The notes beneath the pieces are model-generated. The model was not told the origin of the DNA and searched no databases. It saw only the letters and a list, made by a program, of their open reading frames with translations. The translations under genes and the position numbers were made by a program. Shown one piece after another: positions 16,338 through 25,108 of a stretch of DNA of 64,000 nucleotides. Source of the stretch: an uncultured Acetobacteraceae bacterium (GTDB taxonomy: Bacteria > Pseudomonadota > Alphaproteobacteria > Acetobacterales > Acetobacteraceae); the NCBI GenBank assembly GCA_903918195.1, contig CAIXDS010000022.1, forward strand, positions 24,682 through 88,681, in the 5' to 3' direction. The first letter of the stretch is position 1, and every line of letters starts with the position of its first letter.

Positions 16338-18248
16338 ATGTCCGGCCTGTTCCAGGACGACCCGCCCCCGGCCGACGCCCTGCCCCCACCGCCCGCCGGA
16401 CCGGGGCTGTTCGGCGAGGCCCTGCCCGCAGCGCCCCCCGCGGCGGCGCCCTATCGGGTGCTGGCGCGGAAATACCGCCCGACCAGCTTCAACGACATGA
16501 TCGGCCAGGAGGCGATGGTGCGCACGCTGCGCAACGCCTTCGCCGCCGGCCGGGTGGCGCATGCTTTCATGCTCACCGGCGTGCGCGGAGTGGGCAAGAC
16601 CACCACCGCCCGCATCATCGCCCGCGCGCTCAACTGCATCGGCCCGGACGGCAGCGGCGGCCCCACGGTGGACCCGTGCGGCGTGTGTCCAAACTGCACC
16701 GCCATCCTGGCCGACCGACATCCCGACGTGACCGAACTGGACGCCGCTTCCAACAACGGCATCGACGAGGTGCGCGCCATCGTCGATGCGGTGCGCTTCC
16801 GCCCCATGCAGGCGCGCACCCGCGTGTTCATCCTCGACGAAGTGCACATGCTGTCGAAGCCGGCCTTCAACGCGTTGCTGAAAACGCTGGAAGAGCCGCC
16901 GCCGCATGTGAAGTTCGTGTTCGCCACCACCGAAATCCGCCGCGTGCCGGTGACCGTGCTGTCGCGCTGCCAGCGGTTTGACCTGCGCCGCATCTCGGTG
17001 GCCGAACTGTCCGCCCATTTCGCCGCCATCGTGGCGAAGGAGGGCGTCGCCGTTACGACCGAGGCGCTGACCATGATCGCCCGCGCGGCCGACGGCTCGG
17101 CGCGCGACGGGCTGTCGCTGCTCGACCAGGCGATTGCCCAGGCGGAACCGGGGGTGCCGATCGGCGCGGATATGGTTGCCGACATGCTGGGGCTGGCCGA
17201 TCGGGCATCGGTGTTCGACCTGTTCGAGGCGCTGATGGCAGGCAAGCCGGCCGATGTGCTGGCCGTCACCGACCGCGCCTACGCCCACGGTGCCGACCTC
17301 GGCGTGCTGCTGCAGGATTTGCTGGACCTGGTGCACACGCTGTCGCGGCTGAAATCGGTGCCGGCCCTGCGCGAGTCGGCCGAGTTGCCGGAAGCCGAAC
17401 GCACAAGGGGCGCGGCCCTCGCCGAACGCCTGTCAATGGCTACCCTGGGACGGGCCTGGCAGATGCTGCTGAAGGGCATCGGCGAGGTGGAGGCGGCGCC
17501 GGACCGGCGGGCGGCGGCCGAGATGGTGCTGATCCGGCTGTGCCATGTGGCCGAGCTGCCGTCGCCGGGCGAACTGGTGCGCCGCCTGTCGCAGCTGCCA
17601 CCAGCGGCGTCGGGTGCCAATTCACCTGCCCCGGGGGCGCCCGGCCCCGCTACGCCGCGCGCGTGGGCGCCGCCATCCGGCAATGGCGGGCCAGCGCGTG
17701 CTGTCGCCAATGGGGGCGCGGTGGCGGCTGCGGCCCCCGCATCGGCGCCGCAACTGGCAGGCTTCCGCGACGTCGCCGCCCTGGTGGCCGAGCGCCGCGA
17801 CCCGATCCTGCACGGCCACCTCGTGCACTCCGTCCATCTGGTGCGCTTCGCCCCGCCGGTGATCGAGCTGCGCCCCGAGCCCGACGCCCCGCGCGACCTC
17901 GCCGCCCGCCTGGCCGCGGTGCTGACGGACGCCACCGGCACGCGCTGGACCATCGCGCTGTCGGCGGCACCGGGCGAGCCGACGCTGGCCGACCAGGGCA
18001 GCGCCGCCGATAGCGCCCGCCGGGTCGCCGCCGCGGCGCATCCGCTGGTGCGGGCCATTCTGGAGGCCTTTCCCGGCGCGCGCATCGAGGCGGTGCACGA
18101 CGCCCGTGCCGACGCCTATGGGCTTACCGCAGAGCCGGTGCTCGGCGGGCAGGCCGAATTCGACGGCCCTGAATTTGCCCCACCAGATGCCGAGTTTGTC
18201 GACGCCGACTTCGTGGACGCCGGGTTCGCGGACGGCCCCCCCCGATGA
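16338..18248 (+). CDS. dnaX: DNA polymerase III subunit tau/gamma
   Basis: 636 residues. After a proline-rich 40-residue lead, ARKYRPTSFNDMIGQE begins the AAA+ clamp-loader ATPase. Walker A is GVRGVGKTTTAR (about 80), the zinc module is CGVCPNC, Walker B is FILDEVHML, followed by sensor-1 FATTEIRRVPVTVLSRCQRF. The C-terminal 200 residues (tau domain) are Ala/Pro-rich, then a conserved DnaA/DnaE-contact-like segment. It loads the sliding clamp and joins polymerase cores. I see no obvious slippery heptamer for making gamma. It is followed 16 bases later by ybaB and then recR, a standard recombination-repair operon. Confidence 0.96.
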   Translation: MSGLFQDDPPPADALPPPPAGPGLFGEALPAAPPAAAPYRVLARKYRPTSFNDMIGQEAMVRTLRNAFAAGRVAHAFMLTGVRGVGKTTTARIIARALNCIGPDGSGGPTVDPCGVCPNCTAILADRHPDVTELDAASNNGIDEVRAIVDAVRFRPMQARTRVFILDEVHMLSKPAFNALLKTLEEPPPHVKFVFATTEIRRVPVTVLSRCQRFDLRRISVAELSAHFAAIVAKEGVAVTTEALTMIARAADGSARDGLSLLDQAIAQAEPGVPIGADMVADMLGLADRASVFDLFEALMAGKPADVLAVTDRAYAHGADLGVLLQDLLDLVHTLSRLKSVPALRESAELPEAERTRGAALAERLSMATLGRAWQMLLKGIGEVEAAPDRRAAAEMVLIRLCHVAELPSPGELVRRLSQLPPAASGANSPAPGAPGPATPRAWAPPSGNGGPARAVANGGAVAAAAPASAPQLAGFRDVAALVAERRDPILHGHLVHSVHLVRFAPPVIELRPEPDAPRDLAARLAAVLTDATGTRWTIALSAAPGEPTLADQGSAADSARRVAAAAHPLVRAILEAFPGARIEAVHDARADAYGLTAEPVLGGQAEFDGPEFAPPDAEFVDADFVDAGFADGPPR

Positions 18249-18264
18249 TTGGGAGAACTGACCG

Positions 18265-18588
18265 ATGAAGAACATCGCCGGCCTGATGAAGCAGGCTGCC
18301 CAGATGCAGAAGAAGATGGAGGAGATGCAGGTCGCGCTGGAATCCACCACGCACGAGGGCGTGGCCGGTGCCGGCATGGTCGCGGTTACGCTCAGCGGCA
18401 AGGGCGAGCTGAGGGCGGTGCGCATCGACCCCAAGCTGGCCGACCCGAACGAGATGGAGTTGCTGCAGGACCTGCTGGTGGCCGCCCACGCCGATGCGCG
18501 CCGCAAGCTGGAGGCGGCGGCCTCGGAGGAGATGCAGAAGGTCACCGGCGGTCTCAACCTGCCGGCCGGCATGAAGCTGCCGTTCTGA
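18265..18588 (+). CDS. ybaB: YbaB/EbfC family nucleoid-associated protein
   Basis: 107 residues, full length. [20 protein letters not shown] starts the long helix, and [18 protein letters not shown] plus LPAGMKLPF at the end are family hallmarks. The protein dimerises and binds DNA, probably shaping the nucleoid or gene expression. It lies between dnaX and recR in the conserved order. The ATG follows GGGAGAACTG. Confidence 0.95.
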   Translation: MKNIAGLMKQAAQMQKKMEEMQVALESTTHEGVAGAGMVAVTLSGKGELRAVRIDPKLADPNEMELLQDLLVAAHADARRKLEAAASEEMQKVTGGLNLPAGMKLPF

Positions 18589-18631
18589 CCGGCGGGAGTC
18601 CCGGTCACGGGCGCCGCGGCGCCGGACAAAG

Positions 18632-19225
18632 ATGGGCGGCCCCGAAGTCGAACGCCTGATCGGATTGCTGGCGAAGCTGCCGGGCCTCGGCCCGCGCAGC
18701 GCGCGCCGGGCGGCGTTGCGCCTGCTGCAGCAACCCGAGACCCGCATGCTGCCGCTGGCGGCGGCGCTGGCCGAAGCGGCGCGCGCGGTGCGGCCGTGCG
18801 GCCAGTGCGGCAACCTGGACAGCCGTGACCCCTGCTCGATCTGCGCCGACCCGCACCGCGACCGCTCGGTCGTCTGCGTGGTCGAGGGCGTGGGCGATTT
18901 GTGGGCGCTGGAGCGGGCGCATGTGCACCAGGGGCTGTACCACGTGCTCGGCGGCACGTTGTCGGCGCTGGCCGGCACGCGGCCGGAGGACCTCAACATC
19001 GCTCCGCTGCTGGCGCGCGTGGCCGACGGGGGCGTGGCGGAGGTCATTCTCGCGCTGGGTGCCACGGTGGACGGCGCCACCACGGCGCATTGGCTGACCG
19101 ACCGGCTGAAGCCGTTCGGCGTGATCGTCAGCCGCGTGGCCCAAGGCGTGCCGATCGGCGGCGCGCTGGATGTGCTGGACGACGGCACCCTGGCCGCGGC
19201 CCTGCGCGCACGGCGGCCGTTCTGA
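18632..19225 (+). CDS. recR: Recombination protein RecR
   Basis: 197 residues. A helix-hairpin-helix (LPGLGPRSARRAALRLL) is followed by the C4 zinc finger CGQCGNLDSRDPCSIC (about 55-70) and a Toprim domain beginning VVCVVEGVGDLWALER. The C-terminal VSRVAQGVPIGGALDVLD carries the Walker-like element. RecR with RecO and RecF loads RecA at gapped DNA. It is the last gene of dnaX-ybaB-recR. Confidence 0.96.
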   Translation: MGGPEVERLIGLLAKLPGLGPRSARRAALRLLQQPETRMLPLAAALAEAARAVRPCGQCGNLDSRDPCSICADPHRDRSVVCVVEGVGDLWALERAHVHQGLYHVLGGTLSALAGTRPEDLNIAPLLARVADGGVAEVILALGATVDGATTAHWLTDRLKPFGVIVSRVAQGVPIGGALDVLDDGTLAAALRARRPF

Positions 19226-19366
19226 GCGGGGCGATGGAATGCGGCCGGAGATGACCGGGGAGAGCTATTCCATTCGTTTTCCAGACCATCTTGCGGGGCG
19301 CGGCGCAACTGGTTTATCAGGAAATGAAATAAATCGCATGCAGTGGCGCGGCCACGGAGCAAAGAG

Positions 19367-19846
19367 ATGACTGGGACAACTGAGACGACTGTGCATAAGC
19401 TTTACAAGGTCTCCGGGACCATCATGGGGCTTGGGCCGACCGAGAACTCGCCTCAACGTATTTACTATAACTACATCTGGATACGCGAATCCAGCGAGCG
19501 TGACCTGACCATCCACCAGGTGAGTGCGACGCAGGAGATGAGCACCCTCCTCACGGTTGGCGAGGCGGTCACTCTCTACCTTGTGCAGAGTCCTTCGAAG
19601 CACAAATGGATGTTTGCGCTCGATGCCGGGACACGCCAGGTGGATGGTATCGATGCGATCGGGGCGGACCAGCAGAAGGCGTTCAAGTCGGCGATCAAGT
19701 TCCTGATCCTGTCGATTCCGCTCTGTCTCGTCCTGGTCGGGTTCGTCCTGCTCCCGCTGACGATTCGCGGCATGATCATGCTCTCCAGGGCGCCGAAGCC
19801 GAAGGACATGCGTGCATTCCTGGCCGCCAATCGCCCGGCTGGATGA
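19367..19846 (+). CDS. Membrane-anchored protein of unknown function
   Basis: 159 residues from the ATG at 19367, which has GGAG upstream (a GTG eight codons earlier is possible). The first 110 residues look like a soluble beta-rich domain (HKLYKVSGTIMGLGPTENS, IYYNYIWIRES). One or two transmembrane helices follow at about 112-145 (FLILSIPLCLVLVGFVLLPL). The tail is RAPKPKDMRAFLAANRP. I do not recognise a family. GC content is lower than in its neighbours, which could mean more recent acquisition. It stands alone between recR and the cation transporter gene. Confidence 0.55.
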   Translation: MTGTTETTVHKLYKVSGTIMGLGPTENSPQRIYYNYIWIRESSERDLTIHQVSATQEMSTLLTVGEAVTLYLVQSPSKHKWMFALDAGTRQVDGIDAIGADQQKAFKSAIKFLILSIPLCLVLVGFVLLPLTIRGMIMLSRAPKPKDMRAFLAANRPAG

Positions 19847-19993
19847 CGGCCTGAGGGTCTGGCCGTCCTGCGGCGCCACCGGAACCCACGCCGCCCGGAC
19901 CGGTTGGTCCCGGCCCCGGTTGGTCCTTGCCAGGGTGGGCGCGTGCCTGGGGTTCTGCTAGAGCGCGCCGCAAGGACTGAGGGGACCGATCAG

Positions 19994-20881
19994 GTGAGCC
20001 AGACGGAACGGATCGCGGCCGGCAGTATTGCGGTGGGCCTGGCGGTGCTCGGCCTGAAGTTCCTCGCCTGGCGGGTGACCGGCAGTGCCGCGTTGTTCTC
20101 CGACGCGGTCGAAACCGTGGTGAATGTGGTTGCGGCGCTGCTGGCCTTCTTCGCCCTGCGCGTCTCCGCCAAGCCGGCCGACGAAAACCACCCGTACGGC
20201 CACCACAAGGTCGAGTTCCTGTCGGCGGTGTTCGAAGGCGCGCTGATCGTGGTGGCGGCCATCGCGATTTTGCAGCACGCCTGGGACGTCTACCTGCATC
20301 CCTCGCCCATCGAGGCGCCGCTGCGCGGCATGCTGCTGAACGGGTTGGCGACGCTGCTGAACCTGGGCTGGGCCATGAAGCTGCTGCACACCGGCCGGCA
20401 GACGCGCTCGCCGGCACTCATGGGCGACGGGCGGCACCTGATGGCCGACGTGGTGACCTCGTCCGGCGTGCTGACCGGGGTGGGGCTGGTGGTGCTGACC
20501 GGCATCGGCTGGCTCGATCCGCTGCTGGCGGCGCTGACCGCGTTGTATATCCTGACCTCCGGGGCCTTCCTGATTCGCGACTCGGTAGGCGGGCTGATGG
20601 ATGCCGCCCCGCCTGCGGATGTGGTGGAGCGTATCCGCCGGCTGGTCGCCGAGCACGCCGAGGGCGCCATCGAGGCGCATGATCTGCGCATGCGCCATGC
20701 CGGCCCGACCACCTTCCTGGAGTTTCACCTGGTGGTGCCGGGTGCGATGACGGTCGCCGACGCCGACCTGATCTGCGACCGGGTCGAGGCGGCGCTGAAG
20801 GCCGACATGCAGGGAATGCTGATCACCATCCATGTCGAGCCCGAAAACAAGGCCAAGCACCAAGGTGTGCTGGTTCTTTGA
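19994..20881 (+). CDS. Cation diffusion facilitator (CDF) family metal transporter
   Basis: 295 residues. TM helices II and V carry the metal-site motifs: ALFSDAVETVVNV (Asp in SDAVE) and GDGRHLMADVVTSSG (HxxxD). HPYGHHKVEFLSAVFEGAL is the family signature. The C-terminal cytoplasmic domain (from about 205) has AHDLRMRHAGPTTFLEFHLV, the usual metal-sensing fold. CDF proteins export Zn, Fe, Co or Mn in exchange for protons; with SDxxE rather than HDxxD in helix II the protein resembles the Fe/Mn-type group. The GTG start follows GAGGGG. It is separated from the B12 cluster by a hairpin repeat. Confidence 0.9.
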   Translation: MSQTERIAAGSIAVGLAVLGLKFLAWRVTGSAALFSDAVETVVNVVAALLAFFALRVSAKPADENHPYGHHKVEFLSAVFEGALIVVAAIAILQHAWDVYLHPSPIEAPLRGMLLNGLATLLNLGWAMKLLHTGRQTRSPALMGDGRHLMADVVTSSGVLTGVGLVVLTGIGWLDPLLAALTALYILTSGAFLIRDSVGGLMDAAPPADVVERIRRLVAEHAEGAIEAHDLRMRHAGPTTFLEFHLVVPGAMTVADADLICDRVEAALKADMQGMLITIHVEPENKAKHQGVLVL

Positions 20882-20892
20882 TGGAATTTCGG

Positions 20893-20969
20893 AGGGGTCC
20901 AGGGGCCTCAGACCCCTGGTGGGGTGCAGGGGCAAAGCCCCTGCCGGGGTCCGGGGCAGCGCCCCGGCT
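20893..20969. repeat. Dispersed GC-rich hairpin repeat
   Basis: Successive palindromes: CCAGGGGCCTCAGACCCCTGG, then GCAGGGGC-AAA-GCCCCTGC, then CCGGGGC-AGC-GCCCCGG. It is related to the blocks at 11.1 kb and 44.4 kb. It separates the CDF gene from the BtuF-like gene and takes the place where a cobalamin riboswitch would be expected; none is visible. Confidence 0.75.
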
Positions 20970-20982
20970 GCAACGGTTGGCG

Positions 20983-21726
20983 ATGTTGCTGCTATTGGAA
21001 GCGCTATTGTTGCACCCAGCGTACGCCGCAAGGGTCGTCTCGCTCAACCTGTGCACCGACGAATTTTTGCTGCTTTTGGCACCGGAGCAGGCCGTAGCGG
21101 TGAGCTTCCTGGCCAACGAGCCCTCGATGTCGGTGGTGGCCGGGGTGGCACGTCACGTGCCGCAGGTGCGGGCGGATGCCGAGGCGGTGCTGGACCTGCA
21201 TCCCGACCTCGTACTGGCCGGCCCGTATGGGGCGCAGACCACGCTGGCGTTGCTGGAGCGCCGCGGGACGCGAGTGGAGCGGCTGGCGATGCCGCAGGAT
21301 TTCGCCGCGATCCGGGCCGAGACGCGCCGGGCGGCGGCGCTGCTGGGGGTGCCGGCGCGCGGTGAGGCGCTGCTGACCGACATGCAGGCCCGGCTCGATG
21401 CGGTGCGTGCGCCGGTGGTCCGGGCGCGGGCGGTTTTTCTGCAGGCACGCGGCTATGCGGCCGGGCCGGGATCGCTGGCCGATGCGGTGCTGCGCGCTGC
21501 TGGTCTGGCCGATGCCGGAGCCGGCGGGCAACCGGGGCTGGAAGCGCTGGTGATGCATCCGCCCGATCTGCTGGTGACCGCGACAGCGCCGGATTTTCCC
21601 TCCCTGGGCACCGACCTGCTGCGCCACCCGGCGCTGAAGCAAATACCCAGGCGCGAGGTGGCACCGGCGCTGGTGCTGTGCGGCGGGCCGTGGACAGCGG
21701 GCGCGGTGGCGGCCTTGGCGCAATGA
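20983..21726 (+). CDS. Cobalamin/iron-siderophore ABC transporter substrate-binding protein, BtuF-like
   Basis: About 247 residues from the ATG at 20983, which gives a signal peptide (LLLLEALLLHPAYA) and leaves the repeat outside the gene. RVVSLNLCTDEFLLLL is the usual first strand of BtuF/TroA-like vitamin B12 binding proteins. The helical backbone type III fold is supported by VLDLHPDLVLAGPYG and the C-terminal lobe. It should capture the ligand in the periplasm and deliver it to the permease encoded next, whose ATG overlaps its stop. The downstream adenosyltransferase favours cobalamin over siderophores. Confidence 0.8.
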   Translation: MLLLLEALLLHPAYAARVVSLNLCTDEFLLLLAPEQAVAVSFLANEPSMSVVAGVARHVPQVRADAEAVLDLHPDLVLAGPYGAQTTLALLERRGTRVERLAMPQDFAAIRAETRRAAALLGVPARGEALLTDMQARLDAVRAPVVRARAVFLQARGYAAGPGSLADAVLRAAGLADAGAGGQPGLEALVMHPPDLLVTATAPDFPSLGTDLLRHPALKQIPRREVAPALVLCGGPWTAGAVAALAQ

Positions 21727-22673
21727 CGCGCTGGCTGGCGCTGGCTGTCGGGTGTCTGCTCGTCGCCTCGCTGCTGACCGGAGCGGCCGGGCCGGGGGTG
21801 CCGGACACGCTGATCCTGTGGCAGATCCGGCTGCCGCGCACGGCGCTGGCGGCGCTGGTGGGCGGCGGGCTCGGGCTGTCCGGGGCGGTGCTGCAGGGGG
21901 CGCTGCGCAACCCGCTGGCCGATCCGGGGCTGCTCGGCATCGGCGGCTGTGCCGGGCTGGGGGCGGTGCTGGCGTTCTACTGGGGGGTGTCGGCAGTGTT
22001 CGCGCCGGCCTTGCCGCTGGCCGGGCTGGCGGGAGCGGCGGTGGGCTGCGCCTTCCTGCTTGGTTTTGCCGGGCGGGCGGCGAGCGGCCCGTCGCTTATC
22101 CTGGCGGGGGTCGCGCTGTCGGCGCTGGCGGCGGCGCTGCTCGCCCTGGCGCTGACCTTGGCGCCGAACCCGTTTGCGCTGGCGGAAATCACCTTCTGGC
22201 TGATGGGCGGCCTGGAAGACCGCACGCTGACCCATCTGCTGCTCGCCGCCGGTCCGATCGCGCTTGGCTGCCTGACGCTGCTGCGACTCGGGCGCGGGCT
22301 GGACGGGCTGGCGCTGGGCGATGAGGTCGCGGCGAGCCTGGGCGTGCCGGTGGGGCGCACCCTGCGCCTGGCAGCCGCAGGGGTGGCGCTTGCGGTGGGG
22401 GCCGGAGCGGCGGTGGCGGGCGGCATCGGGTTCGTCGGGCTGGTGGTGCCGCATCTGTTGCGGCCATGGCTGGGCGAGCGACCGTCGTCGCTGCTGCTGC
22501 CGTCGCTGCTGGGCGGGGCGGTTCTGCTGCTGGCGGCCGATCTGCTGGCGCGGGCGGCGCCGTTGCTGCTGCCGCTGCACCAGGAGCCGCGGCTGGGCGT
22601 GCTGACGGCGCTGCTGGGCGCGCCGTTCCTGGTCCGCATTGCCCGCCAGGTGGCGCCGGGGGGCATGACATGA
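21723..22673 (+). CDS. FecCD/BtuC-type ABC transporter permease
   Basis: 316 residues with about nine to ten transmembrane helices. WQIRLPRTALAALVGGGLGL then SGAVLQGALRNPLADPGLLG (about 33-70) is the FecCD signature; GGIGFVGLVVPHLLR (about 238-252) is the coupling-helix region that contacts the ATPase. The N-terminus is shorter than E. coli BtuC. It imports cobalamin or a ferric chelate with its neighbours. ATGA overlaps at both ends show translational coupling. Confidence 0.9.
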   Translation: MTRWLALAVGCLLVASLLTGAAGPGVPDTLILWQIRLPRTALAALVGGGLGLSGAVLQGALRNPLADPGLLGIGGCAGLGAVLAFYWGVSAVFAPALPLAGLAGAAVGCAFLLGFAGRAASGPSLILAGVALSALAAALLALALTLAPNPFALAEITFWLMGGLEDRTLTHLLLAAGPIALGCLTLLRLGRGLDGLALGDEVAASLGVPVGRTLRLAAAGVALAVGAGAAVAGGIGFVGLVVPHLLRPWLGERPSSLLLPSLLGGAVLLLAADLLARAAPLLLPLHQEPRLGVLTALLGAPFLVRIARQVAPGGMT

Positions 22674-23356
22674 TCGCGCTGCGGACGGTGCGGGTGCGGC
22701 TGACCGGGCGCGATGTTCTGCATGACATCGATTTCACCGCCCGCGCGGGCGAAATGGTGGCGCTGTGCGGACCGAACGGGGCCGGCAAATCCACCCTGCT
22801 GCGGGCGCTGGCCGGATTGCTGCCGGAGGGGCGCGCGCCGGACCCGCGCCGGGTGGCGTATCTGCCGCAGGGCGCCCGGTGCGCCTGGGGCATGACGGTG
22901 GCGGAGGTGGCGGCGCTCGGCCGCATCCCGCACGGCGATGCCGACCCGGCGCCGGTGGAACGCGCGCTGCAAGCCTGCGGCCTGAATGGCCTGCGTGATT
23001 CGCGGGTGGATCGCATTTCCGGCGGGCAGGCGCGGCGTGCCATGCTGGCGCGTGTCCTGGCGACGGAGCCGCAGGTGATGCTGCTGGACGAACCCACGGC
23101 CGATCTCGATCCGGCGGCGGCGCATGAAATGATGGCGTTGTTGCGCACCCTGTCGCGGCAGGGTGGCTGCGTGCTGACGGTGCTGCACGCGCTCGATCTG
23201 GCGCTGCGTTATGCCGACCGGGTGGTCGTGCTGGCAGCCGGGCGGATCGTGGCGGATGCCCCGCCCGAATCGGTCCTGCCGGCGGCGGCGGCGGCGTTCG
23301 GCCTGCCCTGGGGCTTCGACCCGTCACCGCGGCTGCTGCCGCCTTGTCAGTCATAG
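22670..23356 (+). CDS. ABC transporter ATP-binding protein, BtuD/FecE-like
   Basis: 228 residues. Walker A CGPNGAGKSTLLRALAG (about 34-50), Q-loop in VAYLPQGARCAWGMTV, signature ISGGQARRAMLARVLA, Walker B VMLLDEPTADLDP and H-loop His in VLHALDLALRYADRV. It powers the FecCD-type importer upstream. At 228 residues it is slightly short of most homologues (about 250). The following tonB frame starts inside its last codons, so the whole cluster is one operon. Confidence 0.9.
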   Translation: MIALRTVRVRLTGRDVLHDIDFTARAGEMVALCGPNGAGKSTLLRALAGLLPEGRAPDPRRVAYLPQGARCAWGMTVAEVAALGRIPHGDADPAPVERALQACGLNGLRDSRVDRISGGQARRAMLARVLATEPQVMLLDEPTADLDPAAAHEMMALLRTLSRQGGCVLTVLHALDLALRYADRVVVLAAGRIVADAPPESVLPAAAAAFGLPWGFDPSPRLLPPCQS

Positions 23357-24051
23357 CGTCCGTGCGGCGTCAGCGCCGGAACCGCGGGCTGGCCTGGGCG
23401 GTCGGCATCTCGGCCGCCCTGCATGTGGCGGTGGTCGTCAGCATACTGGAATGGCCGGAACTGCTGCCTAGCCCGCCGCCGCCTCCCCCCGACCAGGAAG
23501 CGACGGTCGAGGTGGTGATGGGCGACAGCGCGGAGGCGAACGGCGCGGAGGCGCCGGCCCCGGTCACGCCTCCGGTCCCGGCGACAGTGCCGGTCCCGCA
23601 GCAGGCCCCGGCGGAGCCCGCACCGCCGCCGCCGCAGGCACCGGAACCGACGGCCGAAGCGCCGCCGCCGGTGCCGGCCACCCCGCCGACGCCGACCCCG
23701 TCGGCCAGACTGTCCTGGCAGGCCACGTCACTGCTTGGCAACGGCACGGTGGGCGCCTCGGAGATCGTCGGCGACCGGCTGCGGAGGGCGGAGGGAGACC
23801 GGGGCAACATCCCGCCCGGCTACCCGCCGGAATCGTCGCGGCTTGGCGAACAGGGCGTGGTGCTGTTGCGCATGCTCATCGGCGCGGACGGGCTGGTGCA
23901 GGCGGTCCAGGTGCTGCAGACCTCGGGCTATCCGCGGCTCGACCAGACCGCGCGGACGGCGATCGCACGATGGCGGTTCACGCCGGCGATGGAGAACGGA
24001 CAGCCGGTCGAATCGGTGCAGGATCTGCCTGTGCACTTCCGGCTGAACTGA
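23344..24051 (+). CDS. tonB: TonB family energy-transducing protein
   Basis: About 235 residues. A short basic N-terminus leads into one membrane anchor (LAWAVGISAALHVAVVVSIL; the SxxxH motif is SAALH). A Pro/Ala-rich periplasmic spacer covers residues about 40-125. The C-terminal TonB box-binding domain has YPPESSRLGEQGVVLLRMLI then GYPRLDQTARTAIARWRFTP. It transmits proton-motive force to outer-membrane receptors. The TTG at 23344 overlaps the ATPase gene; a GTG at 23362 is an alternative. No TonB-dependent receptor or exbBD is in the window. Confidence 0.88.
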   Translation: MSVIASVRRQRRNRGLAWAVGISAALHVAVVVSILEWPELLPSPPPPPPDQEATVEVVMGDSAEANGAEAPAPVTPPVPATVPVPQQAPAEPAPPPPQAPEPTAEAPPPVPATPPTPTPSARLSWQATSLLGNGTVGASEIVGDRLRRAEGDRGNIPPGYPPESSRLGEQGVVLLRMLIGADGLVQAVQVLQTSGYPRLDQTARTAIARWRFTPAMENGQPVESVQDLPVHFRLN

Positions 24052-24065
24052 AACGGGGGAAAGCG

Positions 24066-24626
24066 ATGATACGGATCGACCGGGTCACGACCCGCGGCGG
24101 TGACAGCGGCGAGACGTCGCTTGGCGACGGAACGCGGGTGGCGAAGGACGTGCTGCGCATCGAGGCGCTGGGAGCGGTGGACGAGGCAAATGCGTCGCTG
24201 GGCCTGCTGCGGCTGCATCTGGACGCGGATGCCGAGGCCGATGCCATGCTGGGGCGCATCCAGAACGATCTGTTCGATGTCGGCGCCGATCTGTGCGTGC
24301 CCGGGGAGCAGGGCGAGCGGCTGCGGCTGACCGAAGCGCCGGTCCTGCGGCTGGAACAGGAAATCGCGGCGATGTCGGCGCCGCTGCCGGCGCTGACCAG
24401 TTTCGTGCTGCCGGGCGGCACGCCGGGGGCGGCGCAGGCGCATGTGGCGCGCACGGTGGTACGGCGGGCGGAACGGCGGGTCGTGTCGCTGGCGCGGGCA
24501 GAGGCCCTGAACCCGCTGCTGGTGCGCTACCTCAACCGGACATCGGACCATCTGTTTGTCCTCGCGCGGCGGCTGAATGCGGCGGCGGAGGGGGATGTAC
24601 TGTGGGTCCCGGGGGCCGGGGGGTAG
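24066..24626 (+). CDS. pduO: Cob(I)yrinic acid a,c-diamide adenosyltransferase, PduO type
   Basis: 186 residues. VTTRGGDSGETSLGDGTRVAK (here split as VTTRGGDSGETS and LGDGTRVAKD) is the N-terminal ATP-binding motif. RIEALGAVDEANASLG carries the second motif, and VARTVVRRAERRVVSLA with LNRTSDHLFVLAR the third. The trimeric enzyme transfers adenosyl from ATP to cobalamin, making coenzyme B12. It completes a cluster that imports and activates corrinoid. The ATG follows GGGGGAAAGCG. A GC hairpin follows the stop. Confidence 0.93.
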   Translation: MIRIDRVTTRGGDSGETSLGDGTRVAKDVLRIEALGAVDEANASLGLLRLHLDADAEADAMLGRIQNDLFDVGADLCVPGEQGERLRLTEAPVLRLEQEIAAMSAPLPALTSFVLPGGTPGAAQAHVARTVVRRAERRVVSLARAEALNPLLVRYLNRTSDHLFVLARRLNAAAEGDVLWVPGAGG

Positions 24627-24639
24627 CGGCAGCACGCCG

Positions 24640-24669
24640 GGGGACCGAGGAGAACAGAACCCGGTCCCC
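24640..24669. terminator. Hairpin between convergent pduO and the DUF2934 gene
   Basis: GGGGACCG and CGGTCCCC form an 8-bp stem with a 14-base loop. There is no T-run on either side, so termination is only plausible. Confidence 0.35.
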
Positions 24670-24689
24670 GCCCCTCTGCCGGCGAGCGG

Positions 24690-24974
24690 TCAGGTTCTCG
24701 GCAAAGGCTTGCGCGCCGGTGCGGGTCCGGCCGGCTTGCGTTCGGGCGATTCGGCCACCGGCGGTGGAGCAGGCGGCAGCTCTGGCTCAGCCGTGACGGC
24801 GGGGGCCGGCGGCGCTGCATCCGTCTCGGCGGCCACCGGCTCGGCCGGACGGGACTCGGCCATCAGGATTTCCAGGGCGGTGTACCAGAACTCGTCGGAA
24901 CGCCCATGCGGGTAGCCGGCCTCCTCCCACAGGCGATAGGCCAATTCGCGATGGCGCTGCTCGTGATCGGACAT
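24690..24974 (-). CDS. DUF2934 family protein
   Basis: 94 residues. The N-terminal half HRELAYRLWEEAGYPHGRSD matches the DUF2934 signature (I/L-A-Y-x-LWE-x-G-x-P-x-G-x-x-x-x-HW-like) and continues EFWYTALEILMAE. The second half is Pro/Ala-rich and likely disordered, ending in a basic tail. Function is unknown. A strong GAGGAGGAAGGAGAG precedes the ATG. It is downstream of the formaldehyde dehydrogenase gene on the same strand, about 130 bases away. Confidence 0.75.
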   Translation of the reverse strand: MSDHEQRHRELAYRLWEEAGYPHGRSDEFWYTALEILMAESRPAEPVAAETDAAPPAPAVTAEPELPPAPPPVAESPERKPAGPAPARKPLPRT

Positions 24975-25108
24975 GTTCTCTCCTTCCTCCTCATTCAGCG
25001 ATGAAACGCGCCGCCGGGACGGCTCAGGTCGGGTCCGGCACGACAGGGTGCCTTTGGTACGAGCATGCACCTGAACGGCCGGCGGCTCCAGAGTCCGCCG
25101 GGCCGGGC

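Noticed and set aside
16338..18248. Programmed frameshift in dnaX to make gamma
   Set aside because: I found no A-rich slippery heptamer followed by a stem in the expected part of the gene.
20881..20982. Possible cobalamin riboswitch before the BtuF-like gene
   Set aside because: The space is filled with palindromic repeats; no B12-box-like sequence is visible.
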